A stretch of DNA of 64,000 bases from positions 4,402,001 through 4,466,000 of the forward strand of contig OY969922.1 in NCBI GenBank assembly GCA_963704595.1. The letters are read 5' to 3'. Source of the DNA: Acuticoccus sp963704595 (GTDB lineage Bacteria > Pseudomonadota > Alphaproteobacteria > Rhizobiales > Amorphaceae). Both the position numbers and the translations under genes were made by a program. Shown here piece after piece: positions 39,408-48,519 of this stretch (the first letter of the stretch is position 1; each line of letters begins with the position of its first letter). Below the pieces are notes generated by a model. It did not search any database. It saw nothing but the letters and a program-made list of their open reading frames with translations, and was not told where the DNA came from.

Positions 39408-40016
39408 ATGGCGCTGACGTTCTGGTACGACTTTTCCTCGAGCTACTCCTACCTCGCCGCGCTCAGGGTCGAGGCTCTCGCGGCCGACGAGGGGGTGGAG
39501 GTGATCTGGCAGCCCTTCCTGCTGGGGCCGATCTTCGCCGATGCCGGCTATGGCGGCTCGCCGAACCTGATGCTCGCCACCAAGGCCGAGTACATGTGGC
39601 GCGACATTGCCCGCCGCGCCGCGCATCGGGGCCATTCCTTCGCCAAGCCGTCGGACTTTCCGCAGAAGAGCGTCCTCGCCGCCCGCGCGGCCCTCGCGGT
39701 GGACGCCGCGAGCCGCCCCGCCTTCTCCCGCGCGGTGTTCGCCGAGATCTTCGCCAACGGGCGGGACATTTCGGAGGGCGAGACCATCAAGGAAGCCGCG
39801 CTGGCGGCGGGCCTCTCCCCCGCGACGGTGCTGGAACAGGCCGCGGCACCGCCGGTGAAGGAAGCGCTGTTCGCGGCCGTCGACGAGGCGAAGCGGCTCG
39901 GGATCTTCGGCGCGCCCTCGTTCGTGACCAGCGACGGGTCGCTGTTCTGGGGCGACGACAGGCTCGCCGATGCGCTCCACTGGGAGCGCACCGGCAGCCT
40001 GCCACCGAACGTGTGA
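39408..40016 (+). CDS. 2-hydroxychromene-2-carboxylate isomerase / DsbA-family protein
   Basis: 202-residue thioredoxin-fold protein of the GST-kappa/HCCA isomerase group. It opens FWYDFSSSYSYLAALRVEAL, where the catalytic serine replaces the DsbA cysteine, and ends FGAPSFVTSDGSLFWGDDRLADAL, the classic C-terminal signature. HCCA isomerases act with glutathione in naphthalene-type degradation, but most homologues have unknown substrates. The ATG at 39408 is used; a GTG at 39405 is in frame one codon earlier. It is a single gene on the plus strand, divergent from the sensor kinase and convergent with the ArsR gene. Confidence 0.87.
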   Translation: MALTFWYDFSSSYSYLAALRVEALAADEGVEVIWQPFLLGPIFADAGYGGSPNLMLATKAEYMWRDIARRAAHRGHSFAKPSDFPQKSVLAARAALAVDAASRPAFSRAVFAEIFANGRDISEGETIKEAALAAGLSPATVLEQAAAPPVKEALFAAVDEAKRLGIFGAPSFVTSDGSLFWGDDRLADALHWERTGSLPPNV

Positions 40017-40023
40017 GCCGAAG

Positions 40024-40371
40024 CTAGCTGTCCGGGTCGGCCTCGACGAAGCGCTTGAGGCGGCCGAGCGCATCGCGCCACTTGCCCGCGATGGCGTCCA
40101 GTTCGGCGCCCGCGTCGCCGATGCTCTCGCCCTTCAGCGAATAGAGCGTCTCGCGACCGATCCTGCGGCTTGCGACCAGCCCTGCCCCCTCCAGCACCTT
40201 CAGATGCTTGGTGACGGCCTGCCGGGTCAGCGCCGACTCGTCGGCCAGCGCGCTGATCGAGCGCGCCTTGCCGGCCGACAGCGTGGCGACGATGGCGAGG
40301 CGGGTCCGGTCCCCCAGCGCCGCGAACACCGGCGCCGAGGCTGCAATCGCGGGTTCAGTGCTCTCTGACAT
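40024..40371 (-). CDS. ArsR-family transcriptional regulator
   Basis: 115-residue winged-helix repressor. The HTH core is FAALGDRTRLAIVATLSAGKARSISALADESALTRQAVTKHLKVLEGAGLV in outline (ALGDxTRLxI, QAVTKHLxVL), followed by the wing SRRIGRETLYSL. It has no conserved metal-binding cysteine pair, so it fits the subgroup linked to SRPBCC proteins. It overlaps the end of the SRPBCC gene by 17 bp, on the same strand, and is probably autoregulatory for this two-gene unit. Confidence 0.9.
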   Translation of the reverse strand: MSESTEPAIAASAPVFAALGDRTRLAIVATLSAGKARSISALADESALTRQAVTKHLKVLEGAGLVASRRIGRETLYSLKGESIGDAGAELDAIAGKWRDALGRLKRFVEADPDS

Positions 40372-40831
40372 AACGCTCGATGTTGATGAGCTGGTAGCGC
40401 CAGCCCCTGGTGTTCATGCCGAACGCCTCCTCGCGGCGGAATGCCGGGATGGCGCTGAACCCGCTCTCGCGGACCTTGAGGAGCGTGCCGGTGTCGCGCG
40501 GCTCCAGCGTGAACTCGATCACGGTTTCGGGCTCCTGCGAGTAGTCGAGGGTCTGGTCCGCCGGGTACGGGTGCCATGTGTAGACGAAGCGGCGCGGCGC
40601 CTCCATCGCAGTCACCGTCATCTGCACGGTGATCCCGCCGCGGAACTCGGCGATGTAGGCATCGACCGTCTCGCCCGGGCGGAACGGTGCGCTGATCTCG
40701 GCGCCGAACCACTGTCCGAACTCCACGTGATCGGTGAGCGCGCGCCACACGCGGGCGACGGGCGCGGCAATCTCGATCTCGTCGAGGATGACATCGGGAA
40801 CGACTGCGGTCTCGGTCTGGGAGAGGCTCAT
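40355..40831 (-). CDS. SRPBCC (AHSA1-like) protein
   Basis: 158-residue START/Bet v1-like lipid- or ligand-binding fold protein of the AHSA1 family. Visible marks: EIEIAAPVARVWRALTDHVEFGQWFG at the start, the RRFVYTWHPYPAD strand and the C-terminal helix RGWRYQLINIERYV. The start ATG at 40831 has AGGAG seven bases upstream, which decides against the longer frame to 40942. It is placed before, not after, its usual partner ArsR gene and overlaps it. Function and ligand are unknown. Confidence 0.9.
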   Translation of the reverse strand: MSLSQTETAVVPDVILDEIEIAAPVARVWRALTDHVEFGQWFGAEISAPFRPGETVDAYIAEFRGGITVQMTVTAMEAPRRFVYTWHPYPADQTLDYSQEPETVIEFTLEPRDTGTLLKVRESGFSAIPAFRREEAFGMNTRGWRYQLINIERYVREH

Positions 40832-40924
40832 TGTCTTGCTCCTGTTTAGCAACTCAATGGTTGCATATTGCAGGGCCGCTCCAATTGCGCAACTCTTTTG
40901 TTGCCTTTTTTCCGGGCGCCAGAC

Positions 40925-40955
40925 AAAAAAAGCCGCCGGCACAAGGCCGGCGGCT
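40925..40955 (-). terminator. Rho-independent terminator of the cys operon
   Basis: A 10-bp perfect stem (AGCCGCCGGC at 40931-40940, GCCGGCGGCT at 40946-40955) with a 5-base loop, read on the minus strand and followed by seven T residues (A run at 40925-40931 on plus). It lies 28 bp after the cysNC stop codon and separates that operon from the SRPBCC/ArsR unit. Confidence 0.92.
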
Positions 40956-40982
40956 TTCCATTTGCGAACGCTGGTGGGCGGA

Positions 40983-42896
40983 TCAGTCGATGATGCCGCG
41001 TTCCTTCAGCATCTTCACGATCCGCTCGGCGTGCTCTTCGGGCTCGCCGGTGGTCGTGTCGATGGAGATCTCCGGGTTCTCCGGCCCCTCGTAGGGGCTG
41101 TCGACGCCCGTGAAGTTCTTCAGCTCGCCGGCATCGGCCTTCTTGTAAAGGCCCTTGGGGTCGCGCGTGCGGCACACCTCGATCGGCGTGTCGATGTAGA
41201 CCTCGAGGAACTCGCCCTCCGCCATCATCTCGCGGGCCATCCGGCGTTCTGACTTGAACGGCGAGATGAACGACACCAGCGTGATCATGCCGGCTTCGGT
41301 GAAGAGACGCGAAGTCTCGGCAACGCGGCGGATGTTCTCCACCCGGTCCGTGTCGGTGAAGCCGAGGTCGCGGTTGAGGCCGTGGCGGACGTTGTCACCG
41401 TCGAGGATGTAGGTGTGGCGGCCCTGCGCGTGCAGCCGCTTCTCGACGAGGTTGGCGATGGTCGACTTGCCGGAGCCCGAAAGCCCGGTGAACCACAGGA
41501 CGGCCGGCTTCTGCCCCTTCAGCGCCGCGCGGGAATCCTTGGAGACGTCGAGCGCCTGCCAGTGGATGTTGGTGGCCCGGCGGAGCGCAAACCAGACCAT
41601 GCCGGCGCCGACCGTGAGGTTGGTCATCCGGTCGATCAGGACGAAGGCGCCGGTGTCGCGGTTGGCCTCGTAGGGGTCGAACGCGATCTCCTCGGACACC
41701 GAGACGTTGCAGAAGCCGACCTCGTTGAGGCCGAGTTCCTTGGCGGCGAGGTGGTCGAAGGTGTTGACGTCGATCCGGTGCTTGATCTCGGTGATCGTCG
41801 CCGTGACCGTGCGCGTGCCGATCTTGAGGAGATACGGACGGCCCGGGAACAGCTCTTCCTCGCCCATCCACACGATGTGCGCGGCGAACTGGTCGGTCAC
41901 CTCGGGACGGTGGCTCGGCGGCACGAGAATGTCGCCGCGGGACACGTCGATCTCACGGTCGAGCACGAGGGTGACCGCCTCGGACGCCTTCGCGTCCTGC
42001 AGGTCGCCGTCCATGGTGACGATCCGCGCGACCTTGGCATCGCGGCCCGAGGAGGCGACGACGATCGGGTCGCCGACGCGCACGGTGCCGGTGGCAATGG
42101 TGCCGGAGAAGCCGCGGAAGTCGAGGTTGGGGCGGTTGACCCACTGCACCGGCATGCGGAACGGGCGCTGCTCGAGGTCGGACTGGACCTCGATGGTCTC
42201 GAGGTGCTCCAGCAGCGACGGGCCGTGGTACCAGGGCGTGCGCTCGGACCGGGTGGTGACGTTGTCGCCGTAGCGGGCGGACATCGGCACCGCGACCATC
42301 GAGTCGAAGTCGAACGAGCGGCCGAACTGCTCGAAGTCCTTCACGATGGCGTTGTACTTGTCCTCGTCGAAGTTCACGAGGTCGATCTTGTTGATCGCCA
42401 GCACGACGTGGCGGATGCCGAGCAGCGACACCAGGAAGGCGTGGCGCTTGGTCTGCACCTGGATGCCGTGGCGCGCGTCGATCAGGAGGACCGCGAGATC
42501 GGCGGTGGAGGCGCCGGTCGCCATGTTGCGGGTGTACTGCTCGTGGCCGGGCGTGTCGGCGACGATGAACTTGCGCTTGTCGGTCGTGAAGAAGCGATAG
42601 GCGACATCGATGGTGATGCCCTGCTGCCGCTCGGCCTCGAGGCCGTCGACCAGCAGGGCGAGGTCGATCTCCTCACCGGTGGTGCCGTGCTTTTTCGAGT
42701 CGCGCTCGACGGCGGCCAACTGGTCCTCGAAGATCAGCTTGGTCTCGTAGAGGAGACGGCCGATCAGCGTGGACTTGCCGTCGTCGACGGAGCCGCAGGT
42801 GATGAAGCGCAGGAAGGATTTCTTTTCCTGGCTCTCGAGGTAATCGGCAAATTCTTCGGGCGAAAAATTTTCTGCGATGGCGGACTGCTGTTGCAT
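40983..42896 (-). CDS. cysNC: Bifunctional sulfate adenylyltransferase subunit 1 / adenylylsulfate kinase
   Basis: 637 residues catalysing GTP-driven APS formation (with CysD) and phosphorylation of APS to PAPS. The N-terminal EF-Tu-like GTPase (about 1-430) has GSVDDGKSTLIGRLL, DTPGHEQYTRN and NKIDLV. The C-terminal APS kinase domain (about 460-637) has GLSGSGKST, the DGDNVRHGLN segment and FISPFKSERRMAREM. The CysN-CysC fusion is common in alphaproteobacteria. The start ATG overlaps the cysD stop (TGATG), ensuring equal synthesis. The strong terminator downstream closes the operon. Confidence 0.97.
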   Translation of the reverse strand: MQQQSAIAENFSPEEFADYLESQEKKSFLRFITCGSVDDGKSTLIGRLLYETKLIFEDQLAAVERDSKKHGTTGEEIDLALLVDGLEAERQQGITIDVAYRFFTTDKRKFIVADTPGHEQYTRNMATGASTADLAVLLIDARHGIQVQTKRHAFLVSLLGIRHVVLAINKIDLVNFDEDKYNAIVKDFEQFGRSFDFDSMVAVPMSARYGDNVTTRSERTPWYHGPSLLEHLETIEVQSDLEQRPFRMPVQWVNRPNLDFRGFSGTIATGTVRVGDPIVVASSGRDAKVARIVTMDGDLQDAKASEAVTLVLDREIDVSRGDILVPPSHRPEVTDQFAAHIVWMGEEELFPGRPYLLKIGTRTVTATITEIKHRIDVNTFDHLAAKELGLNEVGFCNVSVSEEIAFDPYEANRDTGAFVLIDRMTNLTVGAGMVWFALRRATNIHWQALDVSKDSRAALKGQKPAVLWFTGLSGSGKSTIANLVEKRLHAQGRHTYILDGDNVRHGLNRDLGFTDTDRVENIRRVAETSRLFTEAGMITLVSFISPFKSERRMAREMMAEGEFLEVYIDTPIEVCRTRDPKGLYKKADAGELKNFTGVDSPYEGPENPEISIDTTTGEPEEHAERIVKMLKERGIID

Positions 42897-43804
42897 CAGA
42901 AATAACCCTCGCGCTTCTTCTTTTCCATGGACGCGTTCTCGTCCTGGTCGATCACGCGCCCCTGGCGCTCGGAGGTCTTGGCGATCAGCATCTCGGCGAC
43001 AATCTCGGGCAGCGTGGTCGCCGGCGACTCGACGGCGCCGGTCAGCGGGTAGCAGCCGAGGGTGCGGAAGCGGACCATCTTCATCTGCGGCTCTTCGCCG
43101 GGTGCCAGCGGCATGCGCTCGTCGTCGCGCATGATGAGCTGGCCGTCACGCTCCAGAACCGGGCGCACGGCGGCGTAGTAGAGCGGCACGATCTCGATGT
43201 TTTCCATCATGATGTACTGCCAGATGTCGAGCTCGGTCCAGTTCGACAGGGGGAACACGCGGATGGATTCGCCCTTGGCGACGCGGCAGTTGTAGAGGTG
43301 CCAGAGCTCGGGGCGCTGGGTCTTGGGGTCCCAGCCGTGGTTCTGCGTGCGGAAGGAGAACACGCGCTCCTTGGCGCGGCTCTTCTCCTCGTCGCGGCGG
43401 GCGCCGCCGAACGCTGCGTCGAAGCCGTACTTGGTGAGCGCCTGCTTCAGCGCGTCGGTCTTCATCACCTGCGTGTGGTAGGCCGAGCCGTGCGTGAACG
43501 GGCCGACGCCGGCCTTCACGCCCTCTTCGTTGGTGTGGACGATCAGCTCGAGGCCGAGCTTCTTGACCATCTCGTCGCGGAAGTCCGTCATCGCCTTGAA
43601 CTTCCACGTGGTGTCCACGTGCATCAGCGGAAACGGCGGCTTCGACGGGTAGAATGCCTTCATCGCAAGGTGCAGCATCACTGCCGAGTCCTTGCCGATC
43701 GAATACAGCATCACCGGGTTGCGGAACTCGGCCGCAACCTCACGGATGATGTGGATCGATTCGTCTTCCAGTCGCTTCAGATGCGAGCCGCGGTCGACTG
43801 CCAT
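42896..43804 (-). CDS. cysD: Sulfate adenylyltransferase subunit 2
   Basis: 302-residue catalytic ATP sulfurylase subunit forming adenylyl sulfate from ATP and sulfate. The PP-loop reads MLYSIGKDSAVMLHLA; also present are HVDTTWKFKAM, FGGARRDEEKSRAKERVFSFR and the C-terminal TLGCYPLTGAVESPA. The ATG at 43804 (AVDRGSHLKRLEDESIHIIRE) gives the usual N-terminus and has AGGAAA upstream; the ORF extension to 43945 runs over the end of cysQ. Only 22 bp separate it from cysQ, so cysQ-cysD-cysNC form one operon. Confidence 0.97.
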   Translation of the reverse strand: MAVDRGSHLKRLEDESIHIIREVAAEFRNPVMLYSIGKDSAVMLHLAMKAFYPSKPPFPLMHVDTTWKFKAMTDFRDEMVKKLGLELIVHTNEEGVKAGVGPFTHGSAYHTQVMKTDALKQALTKYGFDAAFGGARRDEEKSRAKERVFSFRTQNHGWDPKTQRPELWHLYNCRVAKGESIRVFPLSNWTELDIWQYIMMENIEIVPLYYAAVRPVLERDGQLIMRDDERMPLAPGEEPQMKMVRFRTLGCYPLTGAVESPATTLPEIVAEMLIAKTSERQGRVIDQDENASMEKKKREGYF

Positions 43805-43826
43805 ACGGTGTTTCCTGTCAAAAATG

Positions 43827-44618
43827 TTACGCGGCGAGGGCGAACGGATCGAACGCGCCCGCAGCCACGAAATGGGGGTTGGCGAAGGTGTCGCCCTCGC
43901 GCTTGCCGTAGCCGAGTGGTGCGCCGTCCATCGTGTAGACGTCACCCCCCGCCGCCTTCAGCACGGCGTGGCCGGCCGCGGTATCCCATTCCATGGTCCG
44001 CCCCATGCGGGGGTAGAGGTCCGCAGCCGCCTCGGCGACGCGGCAGAACTTGAGCGACGAGCCGGAGGAGACGAAGCTCTCCACCGTGAACCGGTCGATG
44101 AAGGCCTTGGTCTCGTCGGTGAGGTGCGAGCGGGAGGCGACCACGCGGACGGCACCGCCCGGCGACGCGACCTTCAGCGGCGTGCGGGGGCCGACCTTGC
44201 CGTCCACCACGTCGGCGCGCCAGGCGCCGTTCTCGTCACCGGCGTAGATCACGTTGATGGCGGGGGCGTAGACGACGCCGGAGACCGGCTTGCCGTGCTC
44301 GATCCGGGCGATGTTGACGGTGAACTCGCCGTTCTTGGAGATGAACTCGCGCGTGCCGTCGAGCGGGTCGACGAGGTAGAACACGTCGGCGGGCGGGGGC
44401 ATCTTGCCGGCGGCCATCGCCTCTTCGGCGACGATCGTCTCGACACCGTCTTCGCGAAGGCGCTGGAGGATGACAGCTTCTGCCGCTTCGTCCGCTATGG
44501 TGACAGGCGAGCCGTCGCCCTTATCGCGGGCGTCGCCGCCGCTCTCGTAGTGGGGCATGATCGCGCGGCCCGCCTCGAGAGAGATCTCGACGAGGCGATC
44601 CAAAGTCGGCTGTGTCAT
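43827..44618 (-). CDS. cysQ: 3'(2'),5'-bisphosphate nucleotidase
   Basis: 263-residue magnesium-dependent phosphatase hydrolysing 3'-phosphoadenosine 5'-phosphate (PAP) and controlling PAPS/PAP levels. Inositol-monophosphatase-family metal sites are intact: DEAAEAVI region, FYLVDPLDGTREF and TMEWDTAAGHAVL. It starts at the ATG at 44618, giving the standard MTQPTLDRLVEISLEAGRAI opening. First gene of the sulfate-activation operon, where removal of the PAP by-product is needed. No promoter element is clearly visible in the 133 bp before it. Confidence 0.95.
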   Translation of the reverse strand: MTQPTLDRLVEISLEAGRAIMPHYESGGDARDKGDGSPVTIADEAAEAVILQRLREDGVETIVAEEAMAAGKMPPPADVFYLVDPLDGTREFISKNGEFTVNIARIEHGKPVSGVVYAPAINVIYAGDENGAWRADVVDGKVGPRTPLKVASPGGAVRVVASRSHLTDETKAFIDRFTVESFVSSGSSLKFCRVAEAAADLYPRMGRTMEWDTAAGHAVLKAAGGDVYTMDGAPLGYGKREGDTFANPHFVAAGAFDPFALAA

Positions 44619-44751
44619 TAACGCACGCTCCAAAAGCTCGGCAGAAGGCCTAACCGAAGCTTCGCTGCACTGCAACATCAGCCCGCTTCACACTTTGTGT
44701 CCACGGTTGCCAGCCACAACGCGGCTTCGCTCGATCAGGCCGTCCTATCGA

Positions 44752-44925
44752 TTAATTGGGGCGATGCAAGAGCGGCCTGACCCAGAAATCGTAGACCGCA
44801 AGCATGACTGTGATGCAGATCACAGCCAAAAGGGCAGGTTCGGGCACGAAGGATGCAATAATTCCCACGAAGGCGACGAAGCCCCCGACCCCCACGAGGG
44901 ACAACACCCAGTCCAGTCGCGTCAT
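44752..44925 (-). CDS. Small hydrophobic membrane protein (57 aa)
   Basis: A 57-residue reading frame beginning at the ATG at 44925 and stopping with TAA at 44752. The ribosome-binding site AGGAGG seven bases before the ATG is near-perfect. Two hydrophobic segments are visible (WVLSLVGVGGFVAFVGIIAS and ALLAVICITVMLAVYDFWV) separated by FVPEPA, so a two-span inner-membrane hairpin is predicted. I do not recognise the family. It lies between tauE-like and cysQ genes on the same strand. The strong ribosome-binding site and coherent hydrophobic pattern make it likely to be real. Confidence 0.75.
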   Translation of the reverse strand: MTRLDWVLSLVGVGGFVAFVGIIASFVPEPALLAVICITVMLAVYDFWVRPLLHRPN

Positions 44926-44984
44926 TGCCGTTTCCTCCTGTCGTGCACCGAACGTGCAAGCCTAGCAGATCTCGAGCCCGGCCG

Positions 44985-45746
44985 TCAGAACCCCGCCACC
45001 CCGCGCCGGATGAGATTAAGCCCGGCGACCACCAGAACGATGAGGGTCACCTTGCGGAATTTCGCCTGGTCGAGCGCGTCGGACATGCGGAACCCGACGG
45101 CGATGCCGGCGAGCGCCGGAACCAGCATGACCGCCGAAAGCGGCGCTGTCGCGGTCGTGAGCACGCCCGAGTTGATGTGGGCGATGCACAGCACAACTGC
45201 GGCAAGGCCGTAGATGATGCCCTGGACGCGCATCTGCTCGTCCTTCGGCGTGTCGAGCGCCGTGAGGTAGAGCACCGTCGGCGGCCCCCACACGCCCGAC
45301 ATCCCACCGACGAAGCCGGAGAAGCCGCCGAGACCGAACTCGGCATAGACCTTCTTCTCGGGCGAGATCCGGAAGTGGACGCCCGCGAGCTGGATCAGCG
45401 CGAACACCACCACCGGCACGCCGATGATGAGGAAGAGCGCCCACGACGGCAGGATCGAGACGAGCTGCGCGCTGGCCGCGATCATCACCATAACGATGAG
45501 GATGTAGCGGCGGTGTTTCTTCGCGGAGGCGAGCGCGGCCGCCGTGCCGCTGCGCATCGCCTGGATGCCGTTGGTGGCGAGCGTCGGGAAGATGAGCGCG
45601 GCGAGCGCCAGCTCGGGCGGCAGGAGCGAGCCGAGACCGGAGATCATGATCATCGGCATCGCGAAGCCGACGGTGCCCTTCACGAAGCCGGCGACGAGGG
45701 TGATCGCGAGGATCGCGACCCATGTTGTGACAGAAAGTTCGGGCAA
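44985..45746 (-). CDS. Sulfite exporter TauE/SafE family protein
   Basis: 253-residue inner-membrane transporter with about eight helices. The two family repeats start ITLVAGFVKGTVGFAMPMIM and FGLGGFSGFVGGMSGVWGPPTVLYL. TauE/SafE proteins export sulfite, sulfoacetate or other organic anions, but many remain unassigned. It begins 3 bp after the amidase stop, so it is the last gene of the TRAP-amidase operon and may remove a product of that pathway. The nearby sulfate activation operon makes a sulfur anion attractive but this is inference. Confidence 0.9.
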   Translation of the reverse strand: MPELSVTTWVAILAITLVAGFVKGTVGFAMPMIMISGLGSLLPPELALAALIFPTLATNGIQAMRSGTAAALASAKKHRRYILIVMVMIAASAQLVSILPSWALFLIIGVPVVVFALIQLAGVHFRISPEKKVYAEFGLGGFSGFVGGMSGVWGPPTVLYLTALDTPKDEQMRVQGIIYGLAAVVLCIAHINSGVLTTATAPLSAVMLVPALAGIAVGFRMSDALDQAKFRKVTLIVLVVAGLNLIRRGVAGF

Positions 45747-45749
45747 CGA

Positions 45750-47073
45750 TCAGGCCGTTTCGAGCGCTCTTGAGAGCCAGGCGGCCGAGCGCAGGAGCCG
45801 CGCGTCCTCGCCGGGGCGGCCGACCACCTGGACGCCGAGCGGCAGACCGCTCGCGCCGCGGCCCACGGGAAGCGTCACCGCCGGCGCGCCGACGAACGTC
45901 CACAGCGCGTTGAAGCGGCTGTCGCCGGTGCTGGCGAGCCCCTCGGGCGCCTCGCCGGGCGCGGGCGGCGTGATGATCGCGTCGAACCGGTCGAACACCT
46001 TCGACAGCCCGTCGCGCATCACCGTCTGCCAGTCGAGCGCGGAGAGATACTGCGTGGCGGTGACGGCGGCGCCTTCATCCATCGCGGAGAGCATCTGCGG
46101 ACTGATGGCGCTCTCGTCGCGCCGGCGGTAGTGGCCGAGATTCTTGGCGAAGTTCGCCTTCATGATCGCGATGTGCGCCGGGTGCGCGTTGGCGAAGACT
46201 TCCGGGAGATCCACCCGTTCGGCCCGCTCGCCGAGCGCATCGGCGACTTCGCCGATCAGCGCCTGCATGTCGGGCGAGGCTTCATCCCAGAACGGGCCGC
46301 CGACGACGGCGAAGGTCGGCTTTACCAGCGGCTCGCTCATCGCGGCGGCCAGAAGGTCGGCCTGCGCCACCATGCGGGTGCGCGGGTCGGCCGGGTCGTA
46401 GCCCTGCATCGCGTTCACCAGGAGCGCGACGTCCGGCAGGTTGGCGCCGAACGCACCGATGGTGTCGATCGGGGTGCAGATGTCGAGGACGCCGGCGAGC
46501 GAGATGCGTGCCGAACGTCGGCTTCATCGCGACCACGCCGCAGTAGGAGGCGGGGCGGATCACCGAGCCGACGGTCTGCGTTCCGACCGCAAGCGGCACC
46601 ATCCCGTCCGCGACCGCCGCGGCCGACCCTTGCGAGGAGCCGCCCGGGGTGTGGTCGAGGTTGTGCGGGTTGCGCGTCGCCCCCGGTGCCATGAACGCGA
46701 ATTCGGTGGTGACCGTCTTGCCGATGATGACGGCGCCGGCGGCGCGCAGCTTCGCCACCAGCGTGGCGTCCACGCGGGGGCGGCGGCCGGCGTCGAGCGG
46801 GGAGCCGTTCTCGGTCGGGTAGTCCTTGGTGTCGATGATGTCCTTGATGCCGACCGGGATGCCGTGGAGCGGCCCCAGCGGGCGGCCGGCCCTGCGGTGC
46901 GCGTCGAGCGCATCGGCCTGCGCGCGGGCATGGGCGGGGTCGACCGCGGCGAAGGCGTGGACCTCGCCCTCGCGCGCCTCGATCCGGGCAAGGCACGCGT
47001 CGGTGACCTCGCGCGCGGACAGGGCGCCGGCAGCGACCTGCCGGGCGATTTCAACGGCGGACGGCGCGCTCAA
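45750..47073 (-). CDS. Amidase-signature enzyme (one frameshift)
   Basis: Corrected length 440 residues. The catalytic Lys is in GIPVGIKDIIDT, the cis-Ser stretch is TPGGSSQGSAAAV and the nucleophile lies in GTQTVGSVIRPASYCG. The C-terminal third (LDICTPIDT..., VNAMQGYDPADPRTRM) is in another frame; one excess base near 46506 explains this and its removal gives 441 codons. The only sensible start is TTG at 47073, which overlaps the DctM stop (TTGA) and implies coupling to the transporter. It probably hydrolyses an amide taken up by the TRAP system. Substrate unknown. Confidence 0.83.
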
Positions 47074-48494
47074 CGGCCGTAGACCAGGTTCGGCAGCCAG
47101 TAAACAATTCCGGGGAACACGTAGAGAATCACCATCGTGAGGAAGACCATCGCGAGGAAAGGCATACAGCCTGCGAAGATCTGCGCCAAGCGCACATGCG
47201 GTGGCGCTATCCCCTTGAGGTAGTACGCGCTCATCGCCATCGGCGGCGTCAGGAACGACGTCTGCAGGTTGAGCGCGACGAGGATGCCGAAGAACAGCGG
47301 GTCGATCTCGAACACCACGAGGAGCGGCAGGAAGATCGGCACGAAGATGATGATGATCTCCGACCATTCCAGCGGCCAGCCGAGGATGAAGATGATGAGC
47401 TGCGCCAGAAGCAGGAACTGGAGCGGCGTGAGGTTCAGCCCGGTCACGAACTCCGCGACGAGCTGCTCCCCGCCGAGGTAGGAGAACACCGAAGAGAAGG
47501 TCCACGAGCCGACGAACAGCCAGCACACCATCGCCGAGGTCCGCACCGTGAGGTAGACGCTCTCGCGCAGCCTCTCCCAGGTCAGCGCGCGGTAGGCGAG
47601 CGCCAGCACGAGGCCGCCCAGCGCGCCGACGGCCGCCGCTTCCGACGGCGTCGCGAGGCCGAACAGGATCGCGCCGAGCACCGAGAAGATCAGCACCGCG
47701 AGCGGCACGAAGGAGGTGAACATCATCCACACCACCTGCCCGGTGGAGATGTGTGCGACGTCCTCTTCCCTCAGCTTCGGCGCGATCGACGGCTGGAGCC
47801 ATGAGCGCACGATCACGTAGACGACGTAGAGGCCGGCAAGCAGCAGCCCCGGCAATAGCGCGCCGGCGTAGAGGCGCACGATCGAGACGTTGGAGGTCGC
47901 GGCGTAGACGATCAGCATGATCGACGGCGGAATGAGGATGCCGAGCGTGCCGCCGGCGCAGATGACGCCGGACGCGAAGCTCGTGTTGTAGCGCGCGTTC
48001 AGCATCGCCGGGAACGCGAGGAGGCCCATCAGCGTGACGACCGCGCCGACGATGCCGGTCGCCGTCGCGAACAGCGCGCAGGTGACGAGCGCCGCCACCG
48101 CCATCGAGCCCGGAATGCGCCGCGCCGCGATCTGGAGCGTGGAGAACAGCCGGCCGACGATGTTCGCCCGCTCGACGATGTAGCCCATGAACAGGAACAG
48201 CGGGACGGCGGTCAGCACGTCGCTGCTCATCACCCCGTAGGTCTGGTTCACCAGAAGGTCGAAGATGCGGTTGTTGAGGAAGCTCTGCAGCCACTCGCTC
48301 CAGAGCTCGAACATGCCCGCGTCGCCGGTCTCGACCAGCCGGTCGTACAGCCGGAACTGGCGCGCGGCGTCGAAGTAGGCGTAGTAGCCGAAGCCCACCG
48401 CCATCCCCATCAGGGTGAACGCGATGGGAAAGCCCAGCATGATGATGCCGATGAACGACGCCAGCATCAGAATGGCCACTTGAGGATCGGTCAC
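47070..48494 (-). CDS. dctM: TRAP transporter large permease (DctM)
   Basis: 474-residue integral membrane subunit with 12 or more helices, driving sodium- or proton-coupled uptake. Typical marks are the start VAILMLASFIGIIMLGFPIAFTLMG in outline, LFLFMGYIVERA, the GTLGILIPPSIMLIVYA motif and the late PPMAMSAYYLKGIAP. It lies 25 bp after dctQ and overlaps the amidase. The extended loop around residues 35-75 and the size above 450 residues indicate the DctM subgroup used for 2-oxoacids and mandelate-like acids, but substrate cannot be fixed. Confidence 0.94.
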   Translation of the reverse strand: MTDPQVAILMLASFIGIIMLGFPIAFTLMGMAVGFGYYAYFDAARQFRLYDRLVETGDAGMFELWSEWLQSFLNNRIFDLLVNQTYGVMSSDVLTAVPLFLFMGYIVERANIVGRLFSTLQIAARRIPGSMAVAALVTCALFATATGIVGAVVTLMGLLAFPAMLNARYNTSFASGVICAGGTLGILIPPSIMLIVYAATSNVSIVRLYAGALLPGLLLAGLYVVYVIVRSWLQPSIAPKLREEDVAHISTGQVVWMMFTSFVPLAVLIFSVLGAILFGLATPSEAAAVGALGGLVLALAYRALTWERLRESVYLTVRTSAMVCWLFVGSWTFSSVFSYLGGEQLVAEFVTGLNLTPLQFLLLAQLIIFILGWPLEWSEIIIIFVPIFLPLLVVFEIDPLFFGILVALNLQTSFLTPPMAMSAYYLKGIAPPHVRLAQIFAGCMPFLAMVFLTMVILYVFPGIVYWLPNLVYGR

Positions 48495-48519
48495 CGGGGA
48501 CTCCTGGCTGGGGCGTTGG

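Noticed and set aside
44735..44959. Minus-strand frame of 74 codons overlapping the small membrane protein
   Set aside because: It has a weak start, a cysteine/glycine-rich composition and competes with the better frame at 44752-44925, which has AGGAGG and hydrophobic segments.
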